DNA from: Amaurobius ferox
Taxonomy: Eukaryota > Arthropoda > Arachnida > Araneae > Amaurobiidae
Length of the DNA: 64,000 bases
Reading direction: 5' to 3'
NCBI GenBank assembly: GCA_951213105.1
Contig: OX578140.1
Coordinates: 117,040,653-117,104,652 of the forward strand
This document shows, piece after piece, positions 47,288-59,840 of the stretch (positions are counted from its first letter, which is position 1; the number at the start of each line of letters is the position of its first letter). The position numbers were made by a program, and so were the translations under genes. The notes beneath the pieces were generated by a model. The model had not been told where the DNA came from. It did no database searches and worked only from the letters and a program-made list of their open reading frames with translations.

Positions 47288-47890
47288 GCTATTTATAGCG
47301 GGATATCAGGGTAATTTCTACTCACCTCTTTTAATATCCCTCCTACTTTATGTCCCAGATTTAGCCTCACTAGGAATGATAATAATGGCTATTTATAGCG
47401 GGATATCAGGGTAATTTCTACTCACCTCTTTTAATATCCCTCCTACTTTATGTCCCAGATTTAGCCTCACTAGGAATGATAATAATGGCTATTTATAGCG
47501 GGATATCAGGGTAATTTCTACTCGCCTCTTTTAATATCCCTCCTACTTTATGTCCCAGATTTAGCCTCACTAGGAATGATAATAATGGCTATTTATAGCG
47601 GGATATCAGGGTAATTTCTACTCACCTCTTTTAATATCCCTCCTACTTTATGTCCCAGATTTAGTCTCACTAGGAATGACAATAATGGCTATTTATAGCG
47701 GGATATCAGGGTAATTTCTACTCACCTCTTTTAATATCCCTCCTACTTTATGTCCCAGATTTAGCCTCACTAGGAATGATAATATTGGCTATTTATAGTG
47801 GGATATCAGGGTAATTTCTACTCACCTCTTTTAATATCCCTCCTACTTTATGTCCCAGATTTAGCCTCACTAGGAATGATAATAATGGCT
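47288..47890. repeat. six-copy 100-bp tandem array
   Basis: Six units of exactly 100 bp (the 'atttatagcg' landmark at 47291, 47391, 47491, 47591, 47691 and 47791) differ by only one to three bases each. The unit contains GGGATATCAGGGTAATTTCT and 'ctcctactttatgtcccaga'. The period is not divisible by 3, so it is not a coding repeat. High identity means a recent expansion or active homogenisation. Copy number may be collapsed or variable. Confidence 0.95.
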
Positions 47891-48532
47891 AGACAGATAA
47901 TTCCATCTCATCTCCTTTATATAAAGTTTAACAAACAGAACTCTGACATAGTAAGTTATGAAATCCCATTTTTAGATATAATATTTATGTAGAAAATATT
48001 ACTGATCTTTTATGTGTTATGACTGTATTATACATTATGTACAAGGAGAGTGAGTTAAAAAATTGAAATCTTTTATCATAATGTTCCATATCATTATAGC
48101 TTGCAAAATAAGCTTGCAAAATAAGTAGTATAAGCCAAGACTTGCAATACCCTCAGGCCAATGTCATTGAATGAATATAATTTTCCATTGCAGCATGAGC
48201 ATGGATAAAGTATAACATGCATGTACCATATTTTGCAATCAATACAATAATAAACCCTCCAATTTGAAAGTAGAAGACAGTTTGGAAGATCTGAACAAGT
48301 TCATACAAAAGGGCCTTAGAAATTAACTGTTTTTGATATAAATATAAAATATAAATAAATATATTTTAGAGCACACATGGATTAAGTAAAGTATACTGGT
48401 GTGATGCAATTAAATGGACACATTTAACATTTATATTTGCTTTGACAGCTGGGATAAATAAAACCTTTAAAATATCACATTGAATATAGTTGCTGATTGT
48501 AAAATACACATTTCTGTACTTTCTTGATGACA

Positions 48533-48674
48533 TATATATAAAAATTAGGCAATTACAATTGTTTAAAAAATATTATGAGCCCTCATAATCAGGTCAGAAG
48601 AAGCCGTATGCAGTTGTCTGATGATGAGGGCTCATAATGCTCTTGAAACAATTGTATGCACCTAATTTTTATAT
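48533..48674. repeat. 142-bp hairpin element
   Basis: Arms of about 55 bp ('atataaaaattaggc..attacaattgtttaa' ... 'tatgagccctcataatca' against 'tgatgagggctcataat' ... 'gaaacaattgta' ... 'cctaatttttatat') enclose a loop of about 35 bp. It could be a small fold-back MITE or a precursor-like hairpin. Confidence 0.7.
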
Positions 48675-49978
48675 CTCTACTATCAATGAAGTACACAAAT
48701 TTGTTGTCACATCAAATAGAAGAACATGCATTAACAATGAATGTGAACTTCTTATATTACTACAATAGTAAATTGATTGTACACACAGCAAATGTGTATC
48801 CTAATACAAAAATCGACATTGGCTCCAACCCCATGGAGTCAAAATGGTTTTCCGTGAATAACATCATTCTGTGTGGGTGGTTTGTCTTCTTTAGGCATTT
48901 TTGAAACAGATCAAAATATTGAAATGTCGAAATTAGAACCGACTTTTGAAAATAGTTCAAAATATTAAAATTATATTTCAAAAACTAAACATCCAATCCA
49001 AAAGCCAATTATATATCCTCGTGGAACTTTTAAAGGGACGGATAGAAACTTTTTATAATTCGTAGGTAGCACTTCTAGGTTTTGAAATATAAGAATTACA
49101 AAAATGGAAAATTTTCCAATCGTCTTGTACTTGACAAGACAAATTCTTGAAATCTATAATAGTTTTGTAAAAATAAATTAAGGATCTAGAAACAGGATTT
49201 GTTATATAATATTTTTGTCACTATTTATATATATATTTTATAGTTTAGATGATATTTCAAGTGAAAGTAAATAAAGTGAGACGGAACAAAACTTTTTAGT
49301 GTTTCGGAAAAACAAAAGTTTAAAATATTGAAATTATTTTCATATATTCATAAATTATTTTCATATATTCATAAATCTATTTCCAACAAAACAAGTAAAA
49401 ACTGTTTACATTTTTATCTATTAGGTTCGGAAATATAAATGTCTAAAGTGTATACATCTTTTGTAACACTTCAATTTCAGCTGAAATTCATTAACCATAT
49501 AGTTTTGTATTAATCTCTATGAAAATATTAATTTTTCAGAAACACAGTTTTTTAATTAGAAAAAGATTAAGTGTTTTCAAATTTATTATTCAGACTATTT
49601 AAAACAAAAAATTATAAAAATTAAATGTTTCTAAATAAAATAATTTCATTTTATAGATGGAGTTGGTACATTTTTACTGACTCTGATTCCACCCAAAATT
49701 GCTACCAACTCTTGAGTTCACAGACCTGAATGTTTAAATAAAAATATACTTCAATCATCCATTATAACTGAAAAAAACAAGAGTTTTAGATTTCGTCTTC
49801 AGTATTAACAAATACAATTTACAAAGTCAAGTGGTATGCTTCCACTACTTACACAAATACTTGTATAATCAAATTCTCCGACAATTATATCAATTTTATG
49901 AATGCGCAGCATGGCAAAAAAAATTTATGCTCATGTGTACATACATTAAAATTTCCTAAAACTGTTTCAGAGAAATTG
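48675..49978. other. gene-free stretch, probable 3' flank of the RBR gene
   Basis: No coding signal was seen. The nearest minus-strand AATAAA (plus-strand TTTATT) after the RBR stop that I noted is at about 49582. It is one of several chance-level candidates, so the 3' UTR end is not assigned. Confidence 0.4.
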
Positions 49979-50194
49979 CTAAACAAATTCTACAATATCT
50001 TCGTTTAGAATATTAGGACAATAGCTTAGATGATTGTAAACATGTTCGCTTTCGGTAAAAACTTGAAGACAGAGCCAACACATATGGCATTTGCATTTCC
50101 AACAAGTCATATGGTCACAGCCACCACTCTTTTCAATGGGTGATGAACAAGATGGACATTGCTTCCGATTTTCAAAGTCTTCTTGCATCCAAAC
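49979..50194 (-). CDS. RBR E3 ligase, last exon (RING2 and C-terminus)
   Basis: The minus-strand exon starts after a 'tattcttttaaag' acceptor at 50195-50196 and encodes 71 residues plus a stop. It begins [12 protein letters not shown], then gives a RING2 domain: CPSC (residues 13-16), [11 protein letters not shown] (21-31), [11 protein letters not shown]. The Cys in GGCDHM (residue 26, codon 50117-50119) aligns with the catalytic thioester Cys of RBR ligases, which take ubiquitin from E2 and pass it to substrate. After RING2 come [15 protein letters not shown] and a short tail ending IVEFV. The 'F..S...YNHL' tail resembles DEAH11/12-type RBR proteins, not Ariadne. Known families: RBR E3s (RING1-IBR-RING2). 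The exon continues in frame from 59762-59840. Confidence 0.88.
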   Translation of the reverse strand, partial: VWMQEDFENRKQCPSCSSPIEKSGGCDHMTCWKCKCHMCWLCLQVFTESEHVYNHLSYCPNILNEDIVEFV

Positions 50195-50444
50195 CTTTAA
50201 AAGAATAACACCTTTAAAAATGGTGGAAATAGATGTGAAAAGCGATCTTTTCCTCATATGTCTGCAATTTGACTTTGAAATCTGCAGTGAACGGAAAACA
50301 CTTGATCGCTGAAGATTTTTGGCTTCATTAACATTTTTAGTGCAATTAAATCAAAACATTTCACCCTCTGCTTATTTTATATGGGTAGATTTGAAATTTT
50401 TATGCATGTTTAATATAATAGTGTTATGCCGTGTTTTGTTTTAC

Positions 50445-52365
50445 AGTTAATCCATGTATTCTTCCAAATTGTAAATGGCAATGCACTGCCTTGGATTGCA
50501 GATTTCCTAAGGGCCAGAATTATTAGGGTGAGGTTTAACAAGTCCCTGTCTAAGGATTTCAGGCTTAATCAGGGAGTCCCCCAGGGCTCAGTTTTGGGAC
50601 CTATGATTTTCTCGCTTTTCTTTGCAGGAATAGAAAAAGTGATATCCAAGAGATGTAAAGTTGGCATATTTGCCGATGATGTTATCCTCTGGCACTCTGG
50701 TACCAACGTCAAGAGCATAGAGGATAACATAAACCTTACGCTTAATGAGGTGAGCGAATTTGCTGAAGCGCACAAGTTGACTTTTAATGCTTCTAAATCT
50801 GTTGCTAGTTTTTATACTACTAATAGACATATTTATAATTATCATCCTAACATAACCATGAACGGCCAGGCCTTACATTATGAAAAGAATGCTAGATATT
50901 TGGAATTTATTATGGACCAAAAGATTCTTAGTAATAGACATATACAAGCTCTTGAGGTGAGATGCAGGAGAAGACTAAATATCCTCAAATACATTTCTGG
51001 GCGTGATTGGGGAGCAGACGCCAAAACTCTGAAACTGACTTATACCTCCCTTATTAGACCAATCTTGGAGTATGGGTCTCCAATCTATTTTTGTGCTTCA
51101 GACTCCAATCTCGATAAGCTGGAAAGAGTACAGGTCAGCACAGTGAAAATCATTACTGGCATGAGGCGTTGCTGCCCCGACAATATTGTTCTATTTGAGT
51201 GTGACCTACAGCGACTGAGCCTGAGAAGGAACTCTGCTCTTGTGAAATATTATAGCAAGCTTATTGGTATTGGAGACCAGAATAGAACCTCCTTCTATCT
51301 CAAGAGCTGGGATAATAATCAAAGACTGAAAAGAAACAGTCCCTTTACCCAGGCAATTTTGCAAAACATAATTACTTTGCCTTCTCAATGCCGAATAGAG
51401 CATCATTCTTTGTGGTCTTGCTTTAGCCCTGTAAAAGAATTCAAGGCCGTCCATTATCATACAGATCTTTTGTATCCTGTTCAAAAAAATGTTGACAACC
51501 CTGAATTTATGAGACAAATGGCTCTTGAAAATATCAGCCATATACCTGGAGATGCTCTTCAGGTGTTTACAGACGGCAGCAAGAGTGATCATGGTCATTC
51601 TGGTAGTGGTGTATTCTGCAGCACTCCCACTACTATTTCAAGTTTTAAATACAGAAACTTTAAATTTCTGTTCGGTTTTCAGGTCGGAACTGATAGCTAT
51701 TGGAAAAGGCCTTAGCTATGTTGAGCAAATTGCAGAGCCTGACTTTGTGAGCATTTGGATATTAACCGACAGCCGATCTTCAATTCAACACCTTAGTAAC
51801 TAGAGAAGTGTTGGTGACAAAGCAGGAATTTCCATCTTAATGTTAATTAATAGGCTGTCTGAGAAGTTTGAGGTGCATTTCCAATGGATTCCGCCCACGT
51901 GGGTGTAGTGGGAAACAAGAACGCAGACTCGTTAGCGAGGGTTACTTATATGGAATCTCCCCAGCATGATATGCCTTCTACTTTTAGTGAGGTATTCTCG
52001 GAGTGCAGGAGGACTTACAGCAATCTCTAGAATGTCCCTCCAGTACATGGCTGGTACTCTGGAAGGCGTCCTGGTGGTGCCCTTTCTTTTGAGGGTCAGA
52101 GATCCTGGCAGACCTGTTTGTCTTGCTTTGTTAGTGGAAATTTGAGGAGTCTCACCTATGAGCATGGACGGAAAGTTTTTAAGCTCTGCACTAAGTGCAG
52201 GACTACTCAGGCTTCGCCTGAGCATATTTTAAACTGTATTGACTTTAAGTTGGATGAGGTGTTTTCAAAACTTCTTTTGTTTTTAGACTTTTTAGAAGTT
52301 CATGGACTGATGGAATTGGTCTAATTATTTGTTGGACAAATTAGGGATTAGGAACAACAACAATT
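50445..52365 (+). pseudogene. 5'-truncated LINE (RT + RNase H), Jockey/I/R1-like
   Basis: The main frame to 51715 starts within the fingers of a non-LTR reverse transcriptase: NGNALPWIADFLRARI, then NQGVPQGSVLGPMIFSL and the catalytic FADDVILW. Thumb-type sequence (RRLNILKYISGRDWGAD, LIRPILEYGSPIY) follows. An RNase H domain begins VFTDGSKSDHG. After a frameshift at about 51660 the RNase H continues as FRSELIAIGKGL and ILTDSRSSIQHL. It then runs through a stop (51801) and another shift to HVGVVGNKNADSLA. A C-terminal Cys/His segment (CTKC..., HILNC) lies at 52170-52245. The endonuclease and N-terminal RT motifs are missing. The 3' end (about 52350-52362) is a short AACAACAACAA tail. Inactive; it lies antisense in the RBR gene's last intron. 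Confidence 0.88.
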
Positions 52366-53465
52366 AATTTTTCCCTTTTATTTTCAAAACTCTTAATTGT
52401 AATCCATTTTTTGTAAATTAAGCTTCATTTTCCTATCATTTGGCATTTAAATCATGTGTTTTAACCCTTTCTCAGACCAGTGGGATTCAAAACGAACCCC
52501 TTTTTGGCTAACGTGAATTCCAGTATTTTCGAATCTCGCTTAAATGAGCACCATTCTTGCCAATGGATTGGTAGCGTCATTCCTTTACTCTGTAGTCCCC
52601 ATCTTGGCCTTTCTGTAAGTGATTCTTTTGAATCATGTGCGGAGTCGTTATTTTACGCATGAGGAGATGGTTGCTTCACTGGCTGTTGCCTGGAGCTCCA
52701 GTTTAGAGCTGCGTTTGGTGCCGTGTTGCTTTTTCACCCTCGTTACATGCCTTTTACTTTCATTACACCCTTATTACGGGCCTCAGAGAGAAAATGCTTA
52801 CGCTTGGTGACTCCCAGGAAAGGGTTGCTCATGAGCTTTTTTGGAGAGGCAAAAACCCTTGGAAAGTGGCTGCTGAAGGAGACGGTTAACACATAGACAT
52901 GCGGAAATAGGAAAGGCAATGGCTCTCTCTTACATGGGGATCATCTGGCACTTCAGTGAGAATTCCCGGTGAGATGGGAGCCAATTCGCTGAAGTACTTG
53001 AAATGCTTCTGCTACCATTTCATGCAGCCAGGTACTTTCTCGGGATAAAGAACCAATATCCCATCATCCGGTCATCTAGAGTTATAAAGGAAAAAAAGGG
53101 GGGTACACCTCTTGCGCGGGAACTTTTAGTTCTCCGGTAGGAGTGGGGTCCACATGTGAAGTACTGTTATCGATTTTGAAGTGGACCAAGCTGCCAAAAA
53201 GGAGCAGGTTTTTGAGCAGTTTTTTCCGGATGAATTGCTGCAGAAAGTTTGAAACCCCTGGATCCAAGTGACCCCGTTTTATTATAGAGCTCTTTTTTCT
53301 TTTCATTGGATCGAAAGGCCCAAAATATTTTTTCACATACCATCTTTGGTGGTTTAAACAATCTTCACCTTCTTTGGTCTTCTAATGTTTAAGACATTTT
53401 CAGGAAATCCAATTTGGATCTCCCTGCACCTGTGGGGTCCTTTTGTAGGGATGGGTAGTTTTTAA

Positions 53466-56400
53466 TCTATATAAATAAAACTGAAAATCTGTCTGTCTGT
53501 CTGTCTGTTTGTCACACCATCACGGGAGAACGGCTGAACCGAATTTGATTAAATTTTGTGGGTAGCCCAGAAATAGCCCCACTTAAAATTATATCTGTGT
53601 TTTGAGTTTCTACGACCAGTGGTTCTCGAGATATTAGTAAAAAACGAAATTTCCGTTTGTCTCATCATCACGGAAAAACGGCTGAACCGAATTTAATGAA
53701 ATTTGGTGAATAGCCTTGAAATATCCCCCCATAAATTTTGTCCAAGTTTCGAGTTTCTAAGACCTGGGGTTGTCGAGATATTAATGAAAAACGGAACTTT
53801 TTCCTAGAAGTTCTACTCCCTAACTCCGTGGTTTATCCAAACGAAAAGCTTGAAAATCGTTTGAAAGTGAATTAAAATTTAATCTCTGAGTTTGATGGGA
53901 GATTTTTTGCGTTAATTAGTCACTTTCTGAAAACAAGAATTGTTTGAAACATGATTTAAAGGGGAAATCTATCTCCATGGTTCATGGTTTATTTAAAACA
54001 AGCTTTTACGGAACAATGAGAAGTATAGAGAAATCAAAATCGTTGTTTAATTTCGCAGTTTATGTTATAAGACATGACATATTTAACATGTTATAAGATT
54101 CTATCTTATATCATGTTACTCAGAAACGCAATTAAATTAAATCTGTCTGTTAATTTTAATAATTATTTTTTCGATTTGAATAATAAATAAATGGATATAA
54201 AAATATATTTTAGAAAAGAACGATTTGATTTTTCTTATAGCATTTTTGACTGGATAATATCAATTACGGTCTTCAGGTTTAAAAATTATTATTATTTATA
54301 TTTTCGGGGATTATTGATTCAAGGATTATTGATATTTTCAAGTTATTATGCAATTATTTTATTATGACAAAAATTGTTTAAACTCATATATTGTATGTTG
54401 TACGAATCTTCTACAAATACACGTGTATATCTTTTAATCTACGAGAATATAAGTAGTACAGGTATATTGACATATGTTTTGATATATATTGGCATATATT
54501 GGAATCAATTACGACCTTCTAGTATAAAGAGTACGGATATTATTGATGTTTTCAATTTATTGTGTCATCTCTTTTATTTTGGCAAATATTTTTGAGACGC
54601 ATATTGTAATACGGGTAATCTTCTACTAACACATTGGCATATTTTCTGATCTGCGACAATATAATTAGTATGGGATTGCATATATTCATTCAATTCCTAT
54701 TTTTTCTTCTGTAAATTTGCTTACAAAAGGGGCAGGATGTTTTATTCTTCAGATCTGATCGTGAAGATAATTTTGCATAGTGAGAACATATATTCTTAAA
54801 CTTCTTTTTAGGAGCAATAAATTTAATATTTTAACAGAATGTGCACATGATTGCGAACTTTAAGTTTCTTTAAATTATACACTCCGTACGAATAACGGGT
54901 GTGCTGTTAGTGGTTAATAAATTTTAACATTTTAGGAGGATATATCATGTTGCTCGGCATCGCAATAAAATTAAATGTGTTTGTTAATGTTTTTATTATT
55001 TTTTTTCCATTTAAATAATAAATAAATGGATAAATGGATATAAAAGTATATCTTATGAATGGACAGTTTGATTTTTCTTTTAATTATATTAATTGCTGAC
55101 TGCGTACATCAATTTCATTTATTTTGGCAAAGAGTTTTCAAGCTTATATCGTATTTAGCTACTAAACTCATATATTGGGTTTAGCCAATAAATTCATATA
55201 GCCGATTGTTGAAACAGAAAAAGAGTAGAGCGGGTATATCTTCTAATACAATTGTAGTGTTTTCATTTAGTATATTGAAACGGGATAAGAATGTTTCATT
55301 CAGATCTGCAAATTCAAGGCTACGAATTTGGAGGGATATCGCTAATTTGACAACTTTTCTTAAACTTTGCCAAATTGACGGAAATGTCGCCAAATTGATA
55401 TAAACGACACACAAACAGCTGCCATAAACCTTCGGGTTGGTCGTGTGGCTTGGGTCTTCTACATATCAATGAAATTTTTTTTTGTTTTGTTAGAAGAGAG
55501 TACTGAAATGATGTTTGGTTAGCATTTATCTGTCAGACCAACCATCCTACTTAGTAATACATTTAGCGAATTTTTAAAATGTCACCAAATTGATAAAAAT
55601 ATTTTCAAATCTATAAAAATATCTTGAAATTGATAAAATTGCGCTACATAAATGATATTAATTGTTTTTTGTTAGGGGATAGTATTGTGATGATATTTCG
55701 TCAATTTGTCACAAAGTGGAACTGTCAGTTCTACAGTCCCACTTGGCGATAAATTTGGCGATTTTTTAAAATGTCGCTAATTTGACGAAACTGTCGCCAA
55801 ATGTTCCATAGAAATATAACTATTTAGACGATATTTTTTCTACCAATTTATTTGAAGCAAATGATATCATGTCGCTTAGCAACGGATTTAAATCCAATGT
55901 GTTTATGCGGCAGACGATTTTTATTAAATCCTTTCCGATTTGAATAATGAAGATATGTATATAAAATAAATTTCATTGCCATTTCATTTTGGACTGGATA
56001 ATATCAATTATACTCTTCAGGTTTAAACATTATTATTATTGATATTTTCCGGAATTATTGATATTTTTAAGTTATTACGCCATTGTTTTATTGCGGCAAA
56101 AATTGCTGACACACGCATATTGTACGTTGTACGAGTAATCTTCTAGGAATGCACGGGTATATCTTCTAACCTACGAGAATATAAGTAGTACAGGTATATT
56201 GGCATATATTTTGACATATATTGGCATATATATTGGAATCAAGTACAGTCTTCTGGTATGAAGATTAAGGGGATTAATTATATATTCAATTTATTACGTC
56301 GTCTGTTGTATTTTACCAAAAAACATTTGTGACTCATATTGCAAAACGGGTAATCTTCTACTAATAATCGGACATTATAAGTAGTACGTGTATATCTTCC

Positions 56401-56852
56401 CATATAATTTTAGCACTTTAATTTTGACATATATTGAAATAAATGACTGTCTTCAGATTTAAAGATTACGGGTTTATTGGTATTTTCAATTTATACATGT
56501 AATCTACTAATACAGGTTATATTTTCTAATATTCGCGTATATAATTAGTATGGGTCCCATACAATTTTAACGCTTTTATTTTGCTTATATTGATTCAATT
56601 CCATATTTTTTTTTATATTTGCTTACATAAGGGGTCCAAGATGTTTTATTCTTCAGATATGTCCATGAAGATAATTTTATATAGCGAGAACAGAGATTCT
56701 TAAACTTCTTTTTAGGAGCATTATATTAAATATTTTAACAGAATATTTTGATTAAACATGTCATTTAGTATACTATAAGAATTTGGGCATGATTATGAAT
56801 TTCAAGTTTCTTTATATTATATACTCCGTACGAAGAACGGGTATGCTGCTAG
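53466..56852 (+). mobile_element. non-autonomous Helitron(s)
   Basis: The 5' end is A|TCTATATAAATAAAACTG, followed by (CTGT)n and 'cacgggagaacggctgaacc', a pattern common at Helitron 5' ends. The 3' end has a short hairpin CCGT...ACGG (56826-56840), then nine bases, then CTAG|T (56849-56852). A|TC and CTAG|T are the expected Helitron junctions. A second 3'-end-like block occurs inside (CCGT...ACGG at 54884-54898, then TTAG|T at 54907-54910). Sequence before it (about 54100-54910) is repeated at about 55850-56852. It therefore looks like a 1.45-kb unit fused to a second, 5'-less unit. No Rep/helicase ORF. Confidence 0.75.
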
Positions 56853-57898
56853 TTATAAATAAATTGCTTTCTTTTAAATTTTAACTTGCCTCTGTGTTCA
56901 TTTTCATGTCCAGTTCTAAAACATCCACATTTTTCTTTACCTGGGTTGAATTAAATTTATGTTTCTTGAAAACACAATGCTATGTCAAATTTTTTAAAAT
57001 GAATTATTAAAAGAAAATTGTTAAATTGAAGTTATAAGTAAAATACTAGCCACTATACCTTAAATGAATGCTTTATTGTTTTTAAATAATTAGAGTTGAA
57101 ATATGTAAATTAAATCTAAAGGTTTAAAGTAAGAGAATTTAATTGTTCAATGTAATTTCTTTGTGAGCCAAAAAAGGCATCACTTAATTGTTAAATGTAA
57201 AGTTTCCTTTGTTGGCCAAAAAGGTTCCAACAATAGTGCTATAGGGAGATATAATTATCGCTATATATATATTGAAAAAGTAATTCCAAAATCATAACAA
57301 GTGCAAATAAGCCATACATGGTATATCAGTGCTTTTTAAGTAAGGAAACCTTTACACTGATGGAACTCTCCATGTCATGCTTTTAAGATTTTACAACCAT
57401 TCAGATGTATACTAGTTTGTTTATATAAGAAATGGTAAAAATAGAGAAATAATTCTGGTTAGATATTATTTATGCTTTATGGTGTTACTAATTTTTATAA
57501 TGTCTTGCATAAAAAGTTAAAATTTTGATGTATCATATACGTGGTTTCCCAGAAAGTCCCTCCTATTTTGTAACAGTTTTAAACTGAGAAACGCAGTTGT
57601 CTGAAATATATAAAGCCTAACATTTTAAACAGTCATTCAATCCAAATTTTTCCAATTACTTAACCAATTACTTTTAATTACCAAACTTCATGTATTGACA
57701 TGTAAAACTAAAAGAAGTTCAATTCTTTTACAAGCAAAATTTACTGAGCTATGAAGCATTGAATTTTAGTAGGTCAATCACCTTCCCTGATCTGTGAATC
57801 TATCATTTTAGGCTAGTGTTGAGGGGTTGTAAAAAATAAAAATAAAACATTTCAAGATATTTGTTTTACATTTCATTTAACGGCATATATTTAGGATT

Positions 57899-58760
57899 TA
57901 TCAGGGTGTCCCAGAAAGTCGTTTAAAATCTAAAAATTTGTTTACAAATGAGACTACCGGTCATAGGTATGCATAATATGTGGTTTTTGATGACAAATTG
58001 ACATGACTTGCAATTCAATTTGTGTACAACCTCCAATTCTTAGCAAAAAAACTCATACAAATTTAAGCTACAATATCATGGTAAATTTTGCTAATAAAAC
58101 ATTCAATTTTTTTTTAGTTTTACATGTTAATGGAGAAATTTTTAGTAATTGAAAAATTTTGGAGTGAGATACAATATAAAAAGTTAGATTTTTTTATTTT
58201 TCTGACAAATACATTTTTTGATTTTAAACTGTTATAAGATAAATTGTAACCTTAATTGAAACATGTTTGTAGTTGGAAGTATATATTTAAGACTAACAGT
58301 TTAGAAAATAAAGGTCGTTCCAGGACTTTATGGGATGCAATGTATATTTAGAGATGGCCAAATACTATCTGCAAATTCTCAAACAACAATTAAGCTTTGC
58401 CACAAACAATAAATGTTGTATAAAATATCAGACAAATAATGCAATACAATAATTATCCCTTTATGTTGACCTCATTTTTTATCATCTGTGTACATGGTAT
58501 GTGCAAACTGCACAGTTTTTCCATATTATACAGGGGATGCCCTATAACTTTGTAATTGAAAACCTTTACCTACATTGCTTCCTTTTTGAGATAAGAATTT
58601 TAACTTCATCCATTTACCTCTAGAAGCATTGCAGACTTTTTCAATTGATAGCATATAATCGTTTTCCTATCATTACACCCTGCTTCTTACAGCTCTAGAT
58701 TACTTCAATTGAAAGTTAAAGGCATCTATAAAGACTTAAGCAGGAACCCGCATAATTATA
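57899..58760. repeat. MITE-like repeat related to 46239-46972
   Basis: It starts ATCAGGGTGTCCCAGAAAGT. Later blocks (ataattatccctttatgttg, 'catttttatcatctgtgta', 'cagctctagattacttcaat', 'cttaagcaggaacccgc') match the right half of the element at 46239-46972. It is diverged and its borders are approximate. Confidence 0.5.
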
Positions 58761-59761
58761 GCAATCAGCTGAATTTGTTAAGTTCATTAGTTTGGCTGAT
58801 TTGTTGCCAACCTGAAAAAACTAATTTTTTAATATTTTTAAGACAAATTTAAAAGAATAATTTGTAAATGCAATCTTGTAAAGAGATTAATATATGTATA
58901 TATTTTTGTACTGATTATGATACAAGTGTATTTAAACAAAATAGGAAAAACGTGAGAAAGTTGAATGGTGCCCAAAACTACAGTGTTTTAATCATGCACC
59001 CTAGCTGGCATTTTCATTATTATATAGATTAATTAGTTAAATGAAGACAATGAATAGTCTAATACTGACATAGCAAAGCCATTGTGACATAAACGCTGAC
59101 ACGTAAATGCTGAATATTCTTGCAATTCAGCATTTTTCTTATAATTCTTCTGAATTCTTGCTGAATTCTGTAACACTTGTCAATCACACTGATTACAAAA
59201 GTAACTCTACCAATTTTCAACAATATGTAACATAAAATAATTGAAAATATCATATGAACATCAATGAATATATTTAACTTGCAAAAAAGTGTGGCAACTT
59301 TTTAATAAACTCTAGCAATTGCTTACTTTCTTTTTCTGCCGGAGAAATTCAAATTTTTCACTATTGCAGTATGGAAGAAATTAAACACAAAATGATGACA
59401 CAAAATGATTCACCAAAAAATGAATAAAAGGTTAAATGAATATATTCAATGCAAAAATAAAATTTAAGAAAAGATCACAGCTTAATTATGAGAAATTTTA
59501 ATGTCTTAGAACAAATTATACAAAAAAGCAAAACATAAATAATTTTACATCACAATATTTGAACCATATATTATACGGACTTAATACAATTGTATAATGA
59601 ATTTTTAAAAATTCAGAGCATAACTAAATCAACACCAAAACGTGTCTATCTTCAACAAAGTAAATAGCTCTGTGAAGACAAAGCAAAAAAAGTTAAATTT
59701 ACACAACTAAAATGAAATAAAGAAAATAAAATCTTAAAGTAAAAAAATAAAAAAGATTTAC

Positions 59762-59840
59762 CCTCAAAGCAGAATCTGTATTAGATTTATAACACTGGTA
59801 TAGACTGCAAGTTATTCCATAATGATAGATTTCTTTGCAT
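59762..59840 (-). CDS. RBR E3 ligase, 79-bp internal exon (end of IBR)
   Basis: On the minus strand a 'gtttttccag' acceptor precedes this exon and 'gtaaat' follows it. It supplies the one base that completes the Arg codon split at the previous exon (CG|A), then 26 codons: CKEIYHYGITCSLYQCYK ... SALR. The Cys and H..G....C pattern (C-x4-YHYGITC) completes the zinc ligands of the IBR domain begun in 63374-63594. The next exon begins in phase 0 with VWMQ. Both junctions keep frame, and the domain order and spacing fit RBR proteins, so this small exon is well supported although it has no ATG or stop of its own. Confidence 0.9.

Larger units (their letters stand above)
50195..59761 (-). other. large last intron of the RBR gene
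   Basis: A 9,567-bp intron runs between the 'ttgagg|gtaaat' donor at 59761 and the 'tttaaag' acceptor at 50195. It contains a LINE fragment on the opposite strand, a Helitron, a MITE-like segment at 57.9-58.8 kb and AT-rich DNA. Positions 52440-53460 are GC-richer and look like decayed transposon tail, with no gene recognised. Positions 56860-57890 and 58770-59750 show no feature I can name. Confidence 0.75.

Noticed and set aside
47295..47320. I-SceI-like homing-endonuclease site in the 100-bp repeat (TAGCGGGATATCAGGGTAAT)
   Set aside because: It resembles the I-SceI site but has two extra bases and another mismatch. No homing endonuclease gene is present, so the likeness is treated as chance.
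47288..47890. CRISPR-like or coding repeat array
   Set aside because: Units are contiguous without spacers, the host is eukaryotic, and the 100-bp period is not a multiple of three.
52465..52826. A second TTAACCCTTT...AAAGGG piggyBac-like unit after the LINE
   Set aside because: The left TTAA-CCCTTT is present, but the right AAAGGGTT is not followed by TTAA and the ends do not otherwise match.
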